This document shows positions 52,101-59,889 of a DNA stretch of 64,000 bases, piece by piece. Both the position numbers and the translations under genes were made by a program. The stretch comes from Streptomyces hiroshimensis (GTDB lineage: Bacteria > Actinomycetota > Actinomycetes > Streptomycetales > Streptomycetaceae), in the NCBI RefSeq assembly GCF_014650335.1, contig NZ_BMUT01000001.1, forward strand, positions 1,169,037 through 1,233,036, given 5' to 3'. The notes below the pieces were generated by a model, which saw only the letters and a list, made by a program, of their open reading frames with translations, made no database searches and had not been told where the DNA came from. Each line of letters begins with the position of its first letter. Within the stretch, counting starts at the first letter, position 1.

Positions 52101-53732
52101 TCAAGGCGCCGGCTTCCGGGGCGTGCCGGCGGCCTGGGTCAGCAGCCGGGCCAGATCCCGGTGCCCGGACCGGTCGGCGTCGTCCAGGGGAGTCCCGCCC
52201 CAGCGGTCCACCGGCCGGGGGTCGACCCCCTTGGACAGGAGGTATTCCACGAGGTTCCGGTGTCCTTCGGCCGCGGCCAGGTGCAGGGCGGTGCGTCCGT
52301 CGTAGTCGGCGGCGTCGAGGGGGACGTTGCAGGCGGCCAGGCGGCGTATCTCGTTGACGTCGCCCCTGCTGGCGGCGAAGCACAGGCCCACGACGGCTTC
52401 GGTGGCGCTTTGATGGCGCTTGAGGCGGGGATCGCGTTTGCCGGTCTCGGCGCCGGTGCCCGTGAGCAGGTCGTAGGTGTGCACGTTGTAGCAGTCGACC
52501 AGACGTCGGCAGACCTCGATCCCGCGCACCGAGTTCCCGTGACCGTCCAGCCGGGGCGACCAGATGGCGACCCCCATCAGCTGGGGAACGACCAGCATCA
52601 GCGCGCCCGATACGCCGCTCTTGGCCGGCAGGCCGATGGTGAAGGCGAACTCGCCGGAGAAGTCGTACATCCCGCACGAGGACATCAGCGACAGACAGTG
52701 ACGTACCGTCTGAGCGGAGAACACCGGGTCCTCCGTCAGGGGGCAGACCCCGGCGTTGGCCAGGGAGGCCGCCGCGACGGCCAGTTGCCGCGCGTCGACC
52801 TCGATGGAACAGCACTGGATGTAGAACTCCAAGGTGGCCAGCAGATCGGTGCCCGGCGGGAATGCGCCGCGTTCGCGCATCGAGTAGCCGAGGGCGAAAT
52901 TGCGGTCTGCGGTGCTGCGCTCGGACAGGTAGACGGAGTTGTTGAATCCGACGCTCCGGCCGCCGGCGAGGCGCTTCCAGGTCTCGGCGACGAAGTCGAA
53001 GCGGTCCGCGGCGTCGAGGCTGCGCTGAACGAGCGCGCAGCTCATGATGGCACCGGCGTTTATCATCGGATTGTGCGGCAGCCCCGCCTTGTTGAAGGTG
53101 AGTTCGTTGAAGCCCTGGCCGCTGGGTTCCCTTCCCACATGGCGGTGGACGGTGTCGGGCCCGTGCTCCTCCAGGGTGAGGCAGTAGCCGACGGTCTTGG
53201 ACACCGATTGCAGGCAGAAGTTCACGTCGGCGTCGCCGATGGAGAATCGCTGCCCGTCCACCGTGCATACCGCGATCGCGAACTGGTCCGGGTTCACCCG
53301 GGCGAGCTGGGGGATGTACGAGGCGACGGCGCCGCTCCGGTCGGCACGGACCTCTTGGTGGATGCGCCGAAGGTCGGCCACCAGAGCCGGGAAGTCGGGC
53401 ACCACGAGTTCCCCGCAGGCGGCCCGTTCGATGATGCCCCGGTTGTGCCGGGTCGCGGCGGCGTACTCCTCCGTGGTCAGCAGGAGCGGCCCGGTCTCCG
53501 GCGGTGCGGGCCGGACGCGGTCCAGGTGGGCGATGGTCTCGGCGACCCTGGGGTCGTCGCGCAGGATGCCCGCCTCATGCAGCGCCTTCAGCAACCGGTC
53601 GGGAGAGAGCCGGCCCGACGAGTCCTGTGCGAAGCAGGCAAAGACATCCGCGTGCGTCTCCCCGCCCCGGTCGGCGGCGCTGGGCGCACGGGAACGGGTC
53701 GCGGTCCGCTTCCCGCTCTTCGCAGCAGGCAT
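52101..53732 (-). CDS. glsA: Glutaminase A with EF-hand-like N terminus and C-terminal ankyrin repeats (kidney-type architecture)
   Basis: 543-residue enzyme hydrolysing L-glutamine to glutamate and ammonia. Residues 29-90 resemble the EF-hand-like region of animal GLS (ending ILRDDPRVAETI). The serine beta-lactamase-like catalytic domain follows: QSVSK (S176, K179), REPSGQGFNELTFN, NPMINAGAIM, NNSVYLSE, FSGEFAFTIGLPAKSGVSG cut at its core. Residues about 460-535 are two or three ankyrin repeats (GRTALHLAAAEGHRNLVEYL; WGGTPLDDADRSGHRDLARL). Simple bacterial glutaminases lack both ends. ATG 53732 is preceded by GGAGAGG. Not in an evident operon. Confidence 0.9.
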   Translation of the reverse strand: MPAAKSGKRTATRSRAPSAADRGGETHADVFACFAQDSSGRLSPDRLLKALHEAGILRDDPRVAETIAHLDRVRPAPPETGPLLLTTEEYAAATRHNRGIIERAACGELVVPDFPALVADLRRIHQEVRADRSGAVASYIPQLARVNPDQFAIAVCTVDGQRFSIGDADVNFCLQSVSKTVGYCLTLEEHGPDTVHRHVGREPSGQGFNELTFNKAGLPHNPMINAGAIMSCALVQRSLDAADRFDFVAETWKRLAGGRSVGFNNSVYLSERSTADRNFALGYSMRERGAFPPGTDLLATLEFYIQCCSIEVDARQLAVAAASLANAGVCPLTEDPVFSAQTVRHCLSLMSSCGMYDFSGEFAFTIGLPAKSGVSGALMLVVPQLMGVAIWSPRLDGHGNSVRGIEVCRRLVDCYNVHTYDLLTGTGAETGKRDPRLKRHQSATEAVVGLCFAASRGDVNEIRRLAACNVPLDAADYDGRTALHLAAAEGHRNLVEYLLSKGVDPRPVDRWGGTPLDDADRSGHRDLARLLTQAAGTPRKPAP

Positions 53733-54066
53733 GGCACCTCTCCGGCCCCGGACATCTCCACCGCACCGACGATTCCCAGTCGTCAGAGACGAAAACCAGC
53801 CAGTTGGCGGCCCGTGCCCCCAGGCCGGTAGTGCGGTTGCGTATACCGGTGCGTACTTCATGCTGCGCGCCGCACACCCCGGGACGATCCGGCGGATACA
53901 TAGCACCGGGAGGCGGCAGCATTCCCGGAACGCTGCTCACAACGGTCTCGACGGGCAGTGCGCCCGGAGGGGGCACCGTCTTGACGAAGTGTCCGGCGCG
54001 CTCGGTCACGAGTCCGGCCTCCTGCAGCGCGTGAGCGCCAGGCCGAGAAGGCGTCCAGCCGGTCTC
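53733..54066. other. Gene-free stretch between glutaminase and the P450 remnant
   Basis: 334 bp. Leftward frames contain a short protein-like segment ERAGHFVKTVPPPGALPV but no start, length or neighbours support a gene; it may be another gene remnant. The glutaminase RBS lies at the left end. No promoter elements of good quality were seen. Confidence 0.4.
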
Positions 54067-54789
54067 TCACCCACACCGCCGTCGTCCCCTTCGGGCAGTC
54101 AGGTTAAGGCATAGCGGAAACCGCACGGGAAGTGCCTGCAACTCCCGGAACATGGTGCCGCGCCAGCGGAGATCGTCCTCGTCGCAGGCGAGGTGGATCT
54201 CGGGGAATCGGTCGAGCAGAGCGGTGAAGGCGATGCGTCCTTCCAGGCGGGCCAGTGGTGCGCCGACGCAGTAGTGGATGCCGTGGCCGAAGGCGAGGTG
54301 GCCGGTGGGTGTGCGGGTGATGTCGAGGCGGGTGGCGTCGGGGAAGTGGCCGTCGTCGTCGCCGGCATGGACCAGGTCGGTGAGGAGGTCTGCGGCGGGT
54401 GTGCGGCGCTTGGCGTCGACGAGCTCGCGGAGGTAGCCGAGGAGGCTGGGGGCTGCGGTCATCATGCGTGCCGGGTCGTCGGACATCCGGGCCTGGACCC
54501 AGCCGTGGAAGTGGTCGCGATCGGGAACGGGGACGCCCAGCAGTTCGCACAGTTCGCACAGTTCGCACAGTACGGACATGGGCAGGGGGTAGGCGAAGTC
54601 GCGCATGAGATCCGCGGGCTGCTGCCGGGCCATGGCGTCCAGCATCTCGTGGGTGATCGCTTCGATCCTGGGCCGGAGGCGCTCGACGGCGCGGGCGGTG
54701 AAGACCTTGTTCACGAGGCTGCGGAGGCGGGTGTGGTCGGGCGGGTCGGAATTGAGCATGTGGGAAACCAGTTCCATGGCGAATGCCAT
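54067..54789 (-). pseudogene. Truncated and internally deleted cytochrome P450 gene
   Basis: 240-codon frame with P450 pieces out of proportion to the 400-residue family. It opens in MLNSDPPDHTRLRSLVNKVF (the segment before helix C), so about 75 residues are missing. It runs to LTDLVHAGDDDGHFPDATR, where the I-helix AGxxT, K-helix ExxR and meander are absent (about 120 residues lost), then resumes with the heme loop FGHGIHYCVGAPLARLEGR and ends with LPVRFPLCLN. The reading frame is kept, so a 240-residue protein could still be made, but it cannot be a working P450. Opposite strand to the adjacent KAS III cluster. Confidence 0.85.
54541..54567. repeat. 9-bp tandem repeat inside the P450 remnant
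   Basis: CAGTTCGCA three times in tandem, encoding an in-frame CELCELCEL stretch where related P450s have a single CELLGVP. A small in-frame slippage expansion. Confidence 0.85.
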
Positions 54790-55177
54790 GAGGCCGGCCT
54801 TCCCCGTAGGTTGATTCGTCGATGCGCATCAGCTCTGCGCCATCACATTCGGCCGCCATGATTCGCGCCTCCGAGGCATACGGGTCGGGTAGGTCCGCGC
54901 ACGGTGACGGACGCGGCACCACCGGTCTGAAGCGGTCAGGGCGCAAGCATCCCCGAATACCGGATGACGGGAAATCAAACAGCTCATGGCCACATACACC
55001 CAGTGTCAGAACAGGAATTCTGATGCCCACTCGTTCGATGGTCGCACTTTCGTTGCACGGTAAACGCGATCCGCCCGAGGGAATCTCCGACTCCTTTGAC
55101 GGGCGCTTAATGCGTGAAATACAGTGACGCTCGATTGACGCACGATCGCAGGCTTGCTGTCGATCCGGGGGGTTCGT
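54790..55177. other. Upstream region of the KAS III-ACP-hydrolase cluster
   Basis: 388 bp without a supported gene, between the leftward P450 remnant and the rightward cluster; visibly less GC-rich than its surroundings around 54960-55130. It holds the predicted cluster promoter at 55096. A stretch at 54835-54930 can be read in the P450 direction but shows no P450 N-terminal sequence. Confidence 0.5.
55096..55125 (+). promoter_or_regulatory. Predicted promoter of the KAS III-ACP-hydrolase operon
   Basis: TTGACG, 18-bp spacer, TACAGT, giving a transcript from about 55132, 46 bp before the first start codon. A second TTGACG at 55135 lacks a good -10. No strong promoter was noticed at the later gene junctions, so the cluster may be one transcript. 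Confidence 0.65.
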
Positions 55178-56191
55178 ATGGCCAGTTCCGCTTCCGTAGT
55201 GGCCGGTGTCGGTTCTCACCTCCCTCCGCGCGAGATCCGTAACGACGACCCGGCGCTTGCGAGCCTCGGTTCGAGTGACGAGTGGATCCGCAGCAGGACG
55301 GGGATCGAGTGCAGACGATGGGTGGAGCCGGGGACCGGCACCGGAGACCTCGCGGTCGAAGCGGGCCGTGCGGCCTTGCGGAGTGCCGGCGATCCGGTCG
55401 TGGATCTCGTCGTACTGACGACCACGACGCCTGACCACCACTCACCGGCGACGGCTCCATGGGTTGCCGCCCAGCTGGGGCTGGGCACCTTGCCGGCGTT
55501 CGACGTCGCAGCCGCCTGTTCGGGGTTCACCTACGGGCTGGCCGTGGGCGACGCGTGGATCCGGTCGGGGTCGGCGGAGTGTGTCCTGATCCTGGCCGCG
55601 GAGACGCTGTCGACGATCACCGATCCTTCGGACCGCGGCACCGCGGTGGTCTTCGCCGACGGGGCCGGGGCCGTGGTGCTGCGCAGCGGCGAGCCCGACG
55701 AGCCCGGCGCCGTCCGGGCGATCTGCCTGGGCAGCGACGGCACCCAGAAGGACCTTGCCGTGGTCGAAGCCGGCGGCTCCCGCCGGCCCGACCCCGGCGG
55801 CGCCGCGTCGGGGGCGGAGCGCTGTCTGCGGATGCAGGGCCCGCAGATGTTCGCCCACGCGGTGCGCCGGATGACCGAGGTGTCCCGGGAATTGCTGGAG
55901 AGAGCGGGATGGCCGGTGGATTCCATCGGCGCATTCATCGGCCACCAGGCCAACCAGCGGATCCTGGACAAGGTGGCCGACTTGGTGGGCGTGCCCGATG
56001 CCAGCCGCTTCGGGAACATTCACCGGGTCGGAAATACCTCTTCGGCATCGATTCCTCTGGTCATGGACGACTTGGTCGAGGCCCGGGCCGTCGCCCCCGG
56101 TACGCGGACGCTGCTGACCGCGTTCGGAGGCGGCGCCGTGTGGGGGGCGGTCGCGTTGTCCTGGCCCGATCTCAAACCCGCACGACGGTAG
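55178..56191 (+). CDS. Beta-ketoacyl-ACP synthase III-like protein (module 1)
   Basis: 337-residue thiolase-fold condensing enzyme. Catalytic triad C114 (AAACSGF), H256 (GHQANQRI) and N286 (RVGNTSSASIP), so the Asn that KAS III needs for decarboxylative condensation is kept. WIRSRTGIECRRW (36-48) is the CoA-binding loop and FADGAGAVVL the mobile region. ATG 55178 has GGGGGG upstream. It should extend an acyl-CoA or acyl-ACP with malonyl-ACP by one step. First gene of a tandem KAS III-ACP-hydrolase module; the next ACP starts 10 bp after its stop. Confidence 0.93.
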   Translation: MASSASVVAGVGSHLPPREIRNDDPALASLGSSDEWIRSRTGIECRRWVEPGTGTGDLAVEAGRAALRSAGDPVVDLVVLTTTTPDHHSPATAPWVAAQLGLGTLPAFDVAAACSGFTYGLAVGDAWIRSGSAECVLILAAETLSTITDPSDRGTAVVFADGAGAVVLRSGEPDEPGAVRAICLGSDGTQKDLAVVEAGGSRRPDPGGAASGAERCLRMQGPQMFAHAVRRMTEVSRELLERAGWPVDSIGAFIGHQANQRILDKVADLVGVPDASRFGNIHRVGNTSSASIPLVMDDLVEARAVAPGTRTLLTAFGGGAVWGAVALSWPDLKPARR

Positions 56192-56201
56192 GGAGTTTTT
56201 C

Positions 56202-56486
56202 ATGGGGGAGCCGGTCCAGCGGCCGTTCGACTTCATTCGCGACTACCTGGTCACCACCTACGACCTGAATCCCGGGGAACTGGACGGCGGCCGTTCGTTC
56301 GACAGCCTTGAGCTGGACTCCATCGCGCAGGTGGAAATGTTCGTGACCGTTTCCGACCACTACAGGATCCAGCTGAACGACTCGATGGCCTCCGGGAACA
56401 CCACCCTCCAGGAGACGGCCGATCTCGTACAGCAGGCCCTGGACGCGGCCGGCGGCCGGCAGCAGGACGCGTCCGCGATCGGCTGA
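56202..56486 (+). CDS. Acyl carrier protein (module 1)
   Basis: 94-residue ACP-like protein. The 4'-phosphopantetheine serine is S40 in SLELDSIAQVEM, with the usual hydrophobic residues of helix II after it. The C-terminal tail GGRQQDASAIG is unusual. ATG 56202 with GGGAG upstream, 10 bp after KAS III. It presumably carries the substrate or product of the KAS III of module 1. Confidence 0.88.
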   Translation: MGEPVQRPFDFIRDYLVTTYDLNPGELDGGRSFDSLELDSIAQVEMFVTVSDHYRIQLNDSMASGNTTLQETADLVQQALDAAGGRQQDASAIG

Positions 56487-56531
56487 CTCCGAACGACCCG
56501 AAGCACCTGCCCGACCCTGCGATGGAGAGCT

Positions 56532-57407
56532 GTGACCGAGGCGATCACCCACACCCTGCAATTGGACGGACTGTCGTTTTCCTACCAGGTGGTGAACAGT
56601 GACGCCCCCGTCATCGAGCCCGTGCTCGTCCTCGGAGGCGTTCTGCAAGGCATGCACGGCTGGTCCATCATGGAGCGCCACGTGCTGCCCTACGCCGGCC
56701 TGATCTCGGTGGACCTCCCCGGCGCCGGCGAATCCACCCCGCTGCGGCCCGAGCAGGACATGGAGACCATGTGCCGGGCCACCGAGATCATCATCGACGA
56801 CCTGGGCCTGGAGCGCGTCAACTTCCTCGGCTACTCCTTCGGATCGGCGGTCGCCTTCCGGTGCGCGCAAAGACGCCCGGACCGGTACGCCAAGCTGGCC
56901 TTGGGCGGCGTGCCCGTTCGCATCAGCGACAAACTCATCGACCTGTGGATGCGCGGCGCCCAGCGGATGCTGTCCGGGGATGCGAACGGGTTCGTCGACG
57001 TCCTGGCGGAGATGTTCCTGTGCTCCGACACCGGGGCGACCGTCAGAAACCGGGATGTGGTGCGTCAGCTGGTCAAGCGGATGACCCTGCGGGCCGTCAC
57101 CAACAGCGCGCACGGGTTCCGGACGATGGAGCGTTCGGTCCTGGAGAACCTGGATCCCCAGGGCGGGCTGAAGGGTGTTCCCACGCTGGTGTTCTGCGGC
57201 GAGCACGACACCATCAGCTCCCTGCAGGAGCAGAGGGAGTTCGCAGCCACGATCGGGGACTGCACGTTCGCGTCGATCGGTGAAGCCGATCACTGGGTGT
57301 TCCTGCAGCGCCGCTACGAAGCGAGTGACCTGGTGATGCGGTTCTTCACCGGCCGGTCGCTCACCGGTCTCGACTACCTGATCGAACCGGCCGTGGCCGT
57401 CGGGTGA
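56532..57407 (+). CDS. Alpha/beta hydrolase (module 1)
   Basis: 291-residue hydrolase. Nucleophile elbow GYSFG with S102, HG-like segment in VLVLGGVLQGMHGW (oxyanion), acid candidate in FCGEHDTIS and His in GEADHWVF. GTG 56532 has GGAGAG upstream. Probably releases or cyclises the ACP-bound beta-ketoacyl product, or edits misloaded ACP. It resembles the module-2 hydrolase in the stretch LVLxGxLQxxHxWxxxERHV. Confidence 0.9.
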   Translation: MTEAITHTLQLDGLSFSYQVVNSDAPVIEPVLVLGGVLQGMHGWSIMERHVLPYAGLISVDLPGAGESTPLRPEQDMETMCRATEIIIDDLGLERVNFLGYSFGSAVAFRCAQRRPDRYAKLALGGVPVRISDKLIDLWMRGAQRMLSGDANGFVDVLAEMFLCSDTGATVRNRDVVRQLVKRMTLRAVTNSAHGFRTMERSVLENLDPQGGLKGVPTLVFCGEHDTISSLQEQREFAATIGDCTFASIGEADHWVFLQRRYEASDLVMRFFTGRSLTGLDYLIEPAVAVG

Positions 57408-57490
57408 CGACCACCCACCATCCCGTCCCGACGGAAAGCCCACCGCCCTGCCCCGGCGGAAAGCCCACCACCCCGCCCCAACGGAAGGAA
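57407..57490. repeat. About 25-bp degenerate tandem repeats between the modules
   Basis: Copies begin at 57407 (end of the hydrolase stop codon), 57431/57432, 57457 and 57482, each keyed by ACGGAAAGCCCACC or a variant followed by a C-rich half. The last copy supplies the Shine-Dalgarno (GGAAGGAA) of the second KAS III. No coding potential is apparent. Confidence 0.75.
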
Positions 57491-57492
57491 CC

Positions 57493-58506
57493 GTGGCAGA
57501 AGAGCAGAAGACGAACACCGTGCTGGCGGGGCTGGGGTGCTGGCTGCCGCCGACCGTGGTCACCAATGCAGATCTCATGAGCCCCGTGATGGCCGACTTC
57601 GTACGGCGGCGGATCGGCATCGCCCGTCGGCACCGCGTCAGTGACGGCGAGGCCACCGTTCACCTGGCCACGGAAGCAGGCGCCCGTGCCCTGGCCTCGG
57701 CCGGCGCGTCGCGCGTCGACGCGCTCGTCCTGGCCACCACGACCCCGGACCGGCTCTGCCCCGCCGGGGGGCCCGAAGTCGCCAGCCGCCTGGGAATGAC
57801 CGGCGTCCCCGCCTTCGACCTGAACGCCGGCTGCTCGGGGTTCCTCTACGGCTGCGAGCTCGCCCGCGGGCTGATCGCCGCCGCCACTGCGGGAACGGTT
57901 CTGGTGATCGGCGCCGAGAGCTCCTCCACCATGATCAATCCCCGGGACTCCAGCACCGCCCCGATCTTCGGCGACGGCGCAGGCGCAGCCGTGCTACGGC
58001 GAGCCGAAACAGGTGAGTTCCCCACCTTCGGCCCGTCGGTATGGGGCAGTGACGGCACCCTCGCCGACGCCATCGCCATCCCCGCCGGCGGCTCCCGGCG
58101 GCGCACGCCCGCACCGGACCTCGGCGGCGCCGATGCCTACCTGCACCTGCGCGGCGCCGAAGTCGTGCGCAACGCCGTCAAGCGCATGAGCGCCGCCGCG
58201 ATCGCCGCCGCCGAGGCCGCGCGCTGGAGTCTGGAGGACGTCGACGTGCTCGTCGCGCACCAGGCGAACGCGGCGATCACGCAGGCCGTGGCCGCGACCC
58301 TGTCCTTCCCGACCGCCCGCATGCCGACCAACATCGAGCACGTCGGCAACACGGCCGCGGCGTCCGTTCCGATCCTGCTCGCACACGCCGCCTCCGACGG
58401 CGCGATCAAACCCGATCAGCGGGTGCTGATGGTGGCCTTCGGCAGCGGCCTGTCATGGGCTGCCACCACCGCCACGTGGCCGCACGCCCTCACTCCCCAC
58501 CTGTGA
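57493..58506 (+). CDS. Beta-ketoacyl-ACP synthase III-like protein (module 2)
   Basis: 337 residues, the same length as module 1, with catalytic C114 (NAGCSGF), H256 (AHQANAAI) and N286 (HVGNTAAASVP) at identical positions. The N-terminal CoA loop differs (FVRRRIGIARRHRV), suggesting another starter substrate. GTG 57493 has GGAAGGAA upstream. Sequence diverges widely from module 1 outside the active site, so the duplication is old or the modules were combined from relatives. Confidence 0.93.
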   Translation: MAEEQKTNTVLAGLGCWLPPTVVTNADLMSPVMADFVRRRIGIARRHRVSDGEATVHLATEAGARALASAGASRVDALVLATTTPDRLCPAGGPEVASRLGMTGVPAFDLNAGCSGFLYGCELARGLIAAATAGTVLVIGAESSSTMINPRDSSTAPIFGDGAGAAVLRRAETGEFPTFGPSVWGSDGTLADAIAIPAGGSRRRTPAPDLGGADAYLHLRGAEVVRNAVKRMSAAAIAAAEAARWSLEDVDVLVAHQANAAITQAVAATLSFPTARMPTNIEHVGNTAAASVPILLAHAASDGAIKPDQRVLMVAFGSGLSWAATTATWPHALTPHL

Positions 58507-58566
58507 CTCACGGCCTCTTCCCCCACGCGTGACTCACGGCATCATCCCCCAGCTGTCAGACACGGT
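58503..58566. repeat. 26-bp tandem repeats between KAS III-2 and ACP-2
   Basis: GTGACTCACGGC at 58503 and 58529 and a degenerate GTCAGACACGG at 58555, exact 26-bp period, each followed by a C-rich tract. The first copy contains the KAS III stop codon (CTG TGA), so the repeat is built from the gene's end. Confidence 0.8.
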
Positions 58567-58603
58567 CCGCAGCCCCACCCGTCACTTCCGGAAGGCCAGG
58601 CGC

Positions 58604-58849
58604 ATGGACGACAACATGCAGGAGACGGTCATCGGCATTCTGACGCAAAAGGCCGGACTGCCACCCGGTCCGGTCACCCCGGAGGCCACACTGACGGAAG
58701 CCGGCGTGGATTCCATGGCCGTCGCCGTACTCGCCATGGTCATCGAGGACGAGTACGGACTGGTGATCACCGAAGCCGATCTGTCGGCGAACTCCACCGT
58801 CGCCGACCTCGCCGCACTCATCGGAAGGCACCTGGCGGCGAAGGCGTGA
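58604..58849 (+). CDS. Acyl carrier protein (module 2)
   Basis: 81-residue ACP. Phosphopantetheine serine S37 in TEAGVDSMAVAVL; acidic helix II and III residues follow. ATG 58604 is preceded by GGAAGG. Its stop overlaps the start of the module-2 hydrolase (GTGA), so they are translationally coupled. It is more typical than ACP-1, which has DSI and a longer tail. Confidence 0.9.
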   Translation: MDDNMQETVIGILTQKAGLPPGPVTPEATLTEAGVDSMAVAVLAMVIEDEYGLVITEADLSANSTVADLAALIGRHLAAKA

Positions 58850-59784
58850 GCCGGCCGGGCTCCCCGCCTCTCTCCGCCCGGGCCGGCGCGCGCGACCACC
58901 GTGTCACCTGGAGGGCCGCGGACTACCCGTGCAGGATCGTTGTCCCGCACGGCCCGGCCGGCGCCGAACCGCTTCTCGTTCTCAGCGGCGGCCTGCAGAC
59001 CAGGCACTCGTGGGCACGCTTCGAGCGCCACGTGGCCTCCCGGCTCCCCCTCGTCATCCCCGACCTTCCACCCGCCCGCACACCCGGGCGGGCAGCGCAG
59101 AGCCTGAGCTGGGACGACCTCACCGACGCCGCCCTGCACGCCGTGGACCAGCTGCACATCCGCCGCTTCGCCGTACTCGGCGTCTCCTCCGGCTACCCCA
59201 TCGGATACCGGCTCGCCCAGCGCCACCCCGATCGCGTCACGCGGCTGATGCTCTTCGGCGCTTCGCCGCGGCCCGCCCCTCGACTGGCGGAACTGATCGG
59301 CAAAGGCCTGCACCGGGAGGCCGACGCCCGGAGCCCGCACTCCGCCGAAGACCCGTCCGACCGACTGCGAGCCGCCCGCGAGCTGGTCGGCGTCCTGACC
59401 AACACCGAGGCGGCAGAACGGCACCTGCTGATCAAAGCCGCAGGGCGCGTCGTGCTCGACCAGCTCGCCGCGTCCGCCGGCGACCCCCTCATCCGCTACG
59501 TCCACGACCGCGGGTTCCTTCTGCTGCGCGATCCGCTGCCTCCGGGGGGCGTGCGCGGCGTTCCCTCGCTCGTCGCAGTGGGCGAGTTCGACACCGCCAC
59601 CACCGTCGCCGACAACCGGGCCGTCGCGGCCACCATCAGCGGCGCGACCTTCATCGTCATGCAGAACGCCGACCACCTGCTGCACATGGAGCGCGACGCC
59701 GACTTCGCCACGCTCATCACCCTCTTCCTCGACGGCAGGCCACTGGGCGCCCTGCAGCACTGCACGATCGAGACTTTGCCGTGA
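58846..59784 (+). CDS. Alpha/beta hydrolase (module 2)
   Basis: 312-residue hydrolase. Nucleophile S114 in GVSSG (112-116), VLSGGLQTRHSW oxyanion region, GEFDTATTV acid loop and NADHLLHM catalytic His. About 20 extra N-terminal residues compared with module 1. Start GTG 58846 overlaps the ACP stop. Its C terminus runs into a 7-bp repeat array whose first unit provides the stop codon. Role as for the module-1 hydrolase: product release, cyclisation or proofreading. Confidence 0.9.
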   Translation: MSRPGSPPLSARAGARDHRVTWRAADYPCRIVVPHGPAGAEPLLVLSGGLQTRHSWARFERHVASRLPLVIPDLPPARTPGRAAQSLSWDDLTDAALHAVDQLHIRRFAVLGVSSGYPIGYRLAQRHPDRVTRLMLFGASPRPAPRLAELIGKGLHREADARSPHSAEDPSDRLRAARELVGVLTNTEAAERHLLIKAAGRVVLDQLAASAGDPLIRYVHDRGFLLLRDPLPPGGVRGVPSLVAVGEFDTATTVADNRAVAATISGATFIVMQNADHLLHMERDADFATLITLFLDGRPLGALQHCTIETLP

Positions 59785-59840
59785 GCCGTGAGCCGTGAGC
59801 CGTGAGCCGTGAGCCGTGAGCCGTGAGCCGTGAGCCGTGG
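59778..59840. repeat. 7-bp tandem repeat (GCCGTGA), nine units
   Basis: Eight perfect and one imperfect copy of GCCGTGA, starting inside the last codons of the hydrolase. Because the unit is 7 bp, successive TGA and GTG triplets fall in all three frames, so translation stops in any frame and GTGA restart sites appear in each. The next gene has its own AGGAG about 40 bp later. Confidence 0.9.
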
Positions 59841-59889
59841 ACCCTGAGCACTCCGCCGCACCCGCCCCCTCCCTCAGGAGCCTGCAGCC

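Noticed and set aside
55178..58506. Interpretation of the two KAS III proteins as CerJ/ChlB3-type acyltransferases.
   Set aside because: Those enzymes usually replace or lose the Asn of the triad; both proteins here keep Cys-His-Asn. It remains possible but is not the favoured reading.
55178..59784. OleA-OleB type olefin system.
   Set aside because: OleA acts on acyl-CoAs without dedicated ACPs, and OleC and OleD homologs are absent.
57407..59840. Repeat arrays as CRISPR.
   Set aside because: Units are 7, 25 and 26 bp in direct contact, degenerate, without unique spacers, and there are no cas genes.
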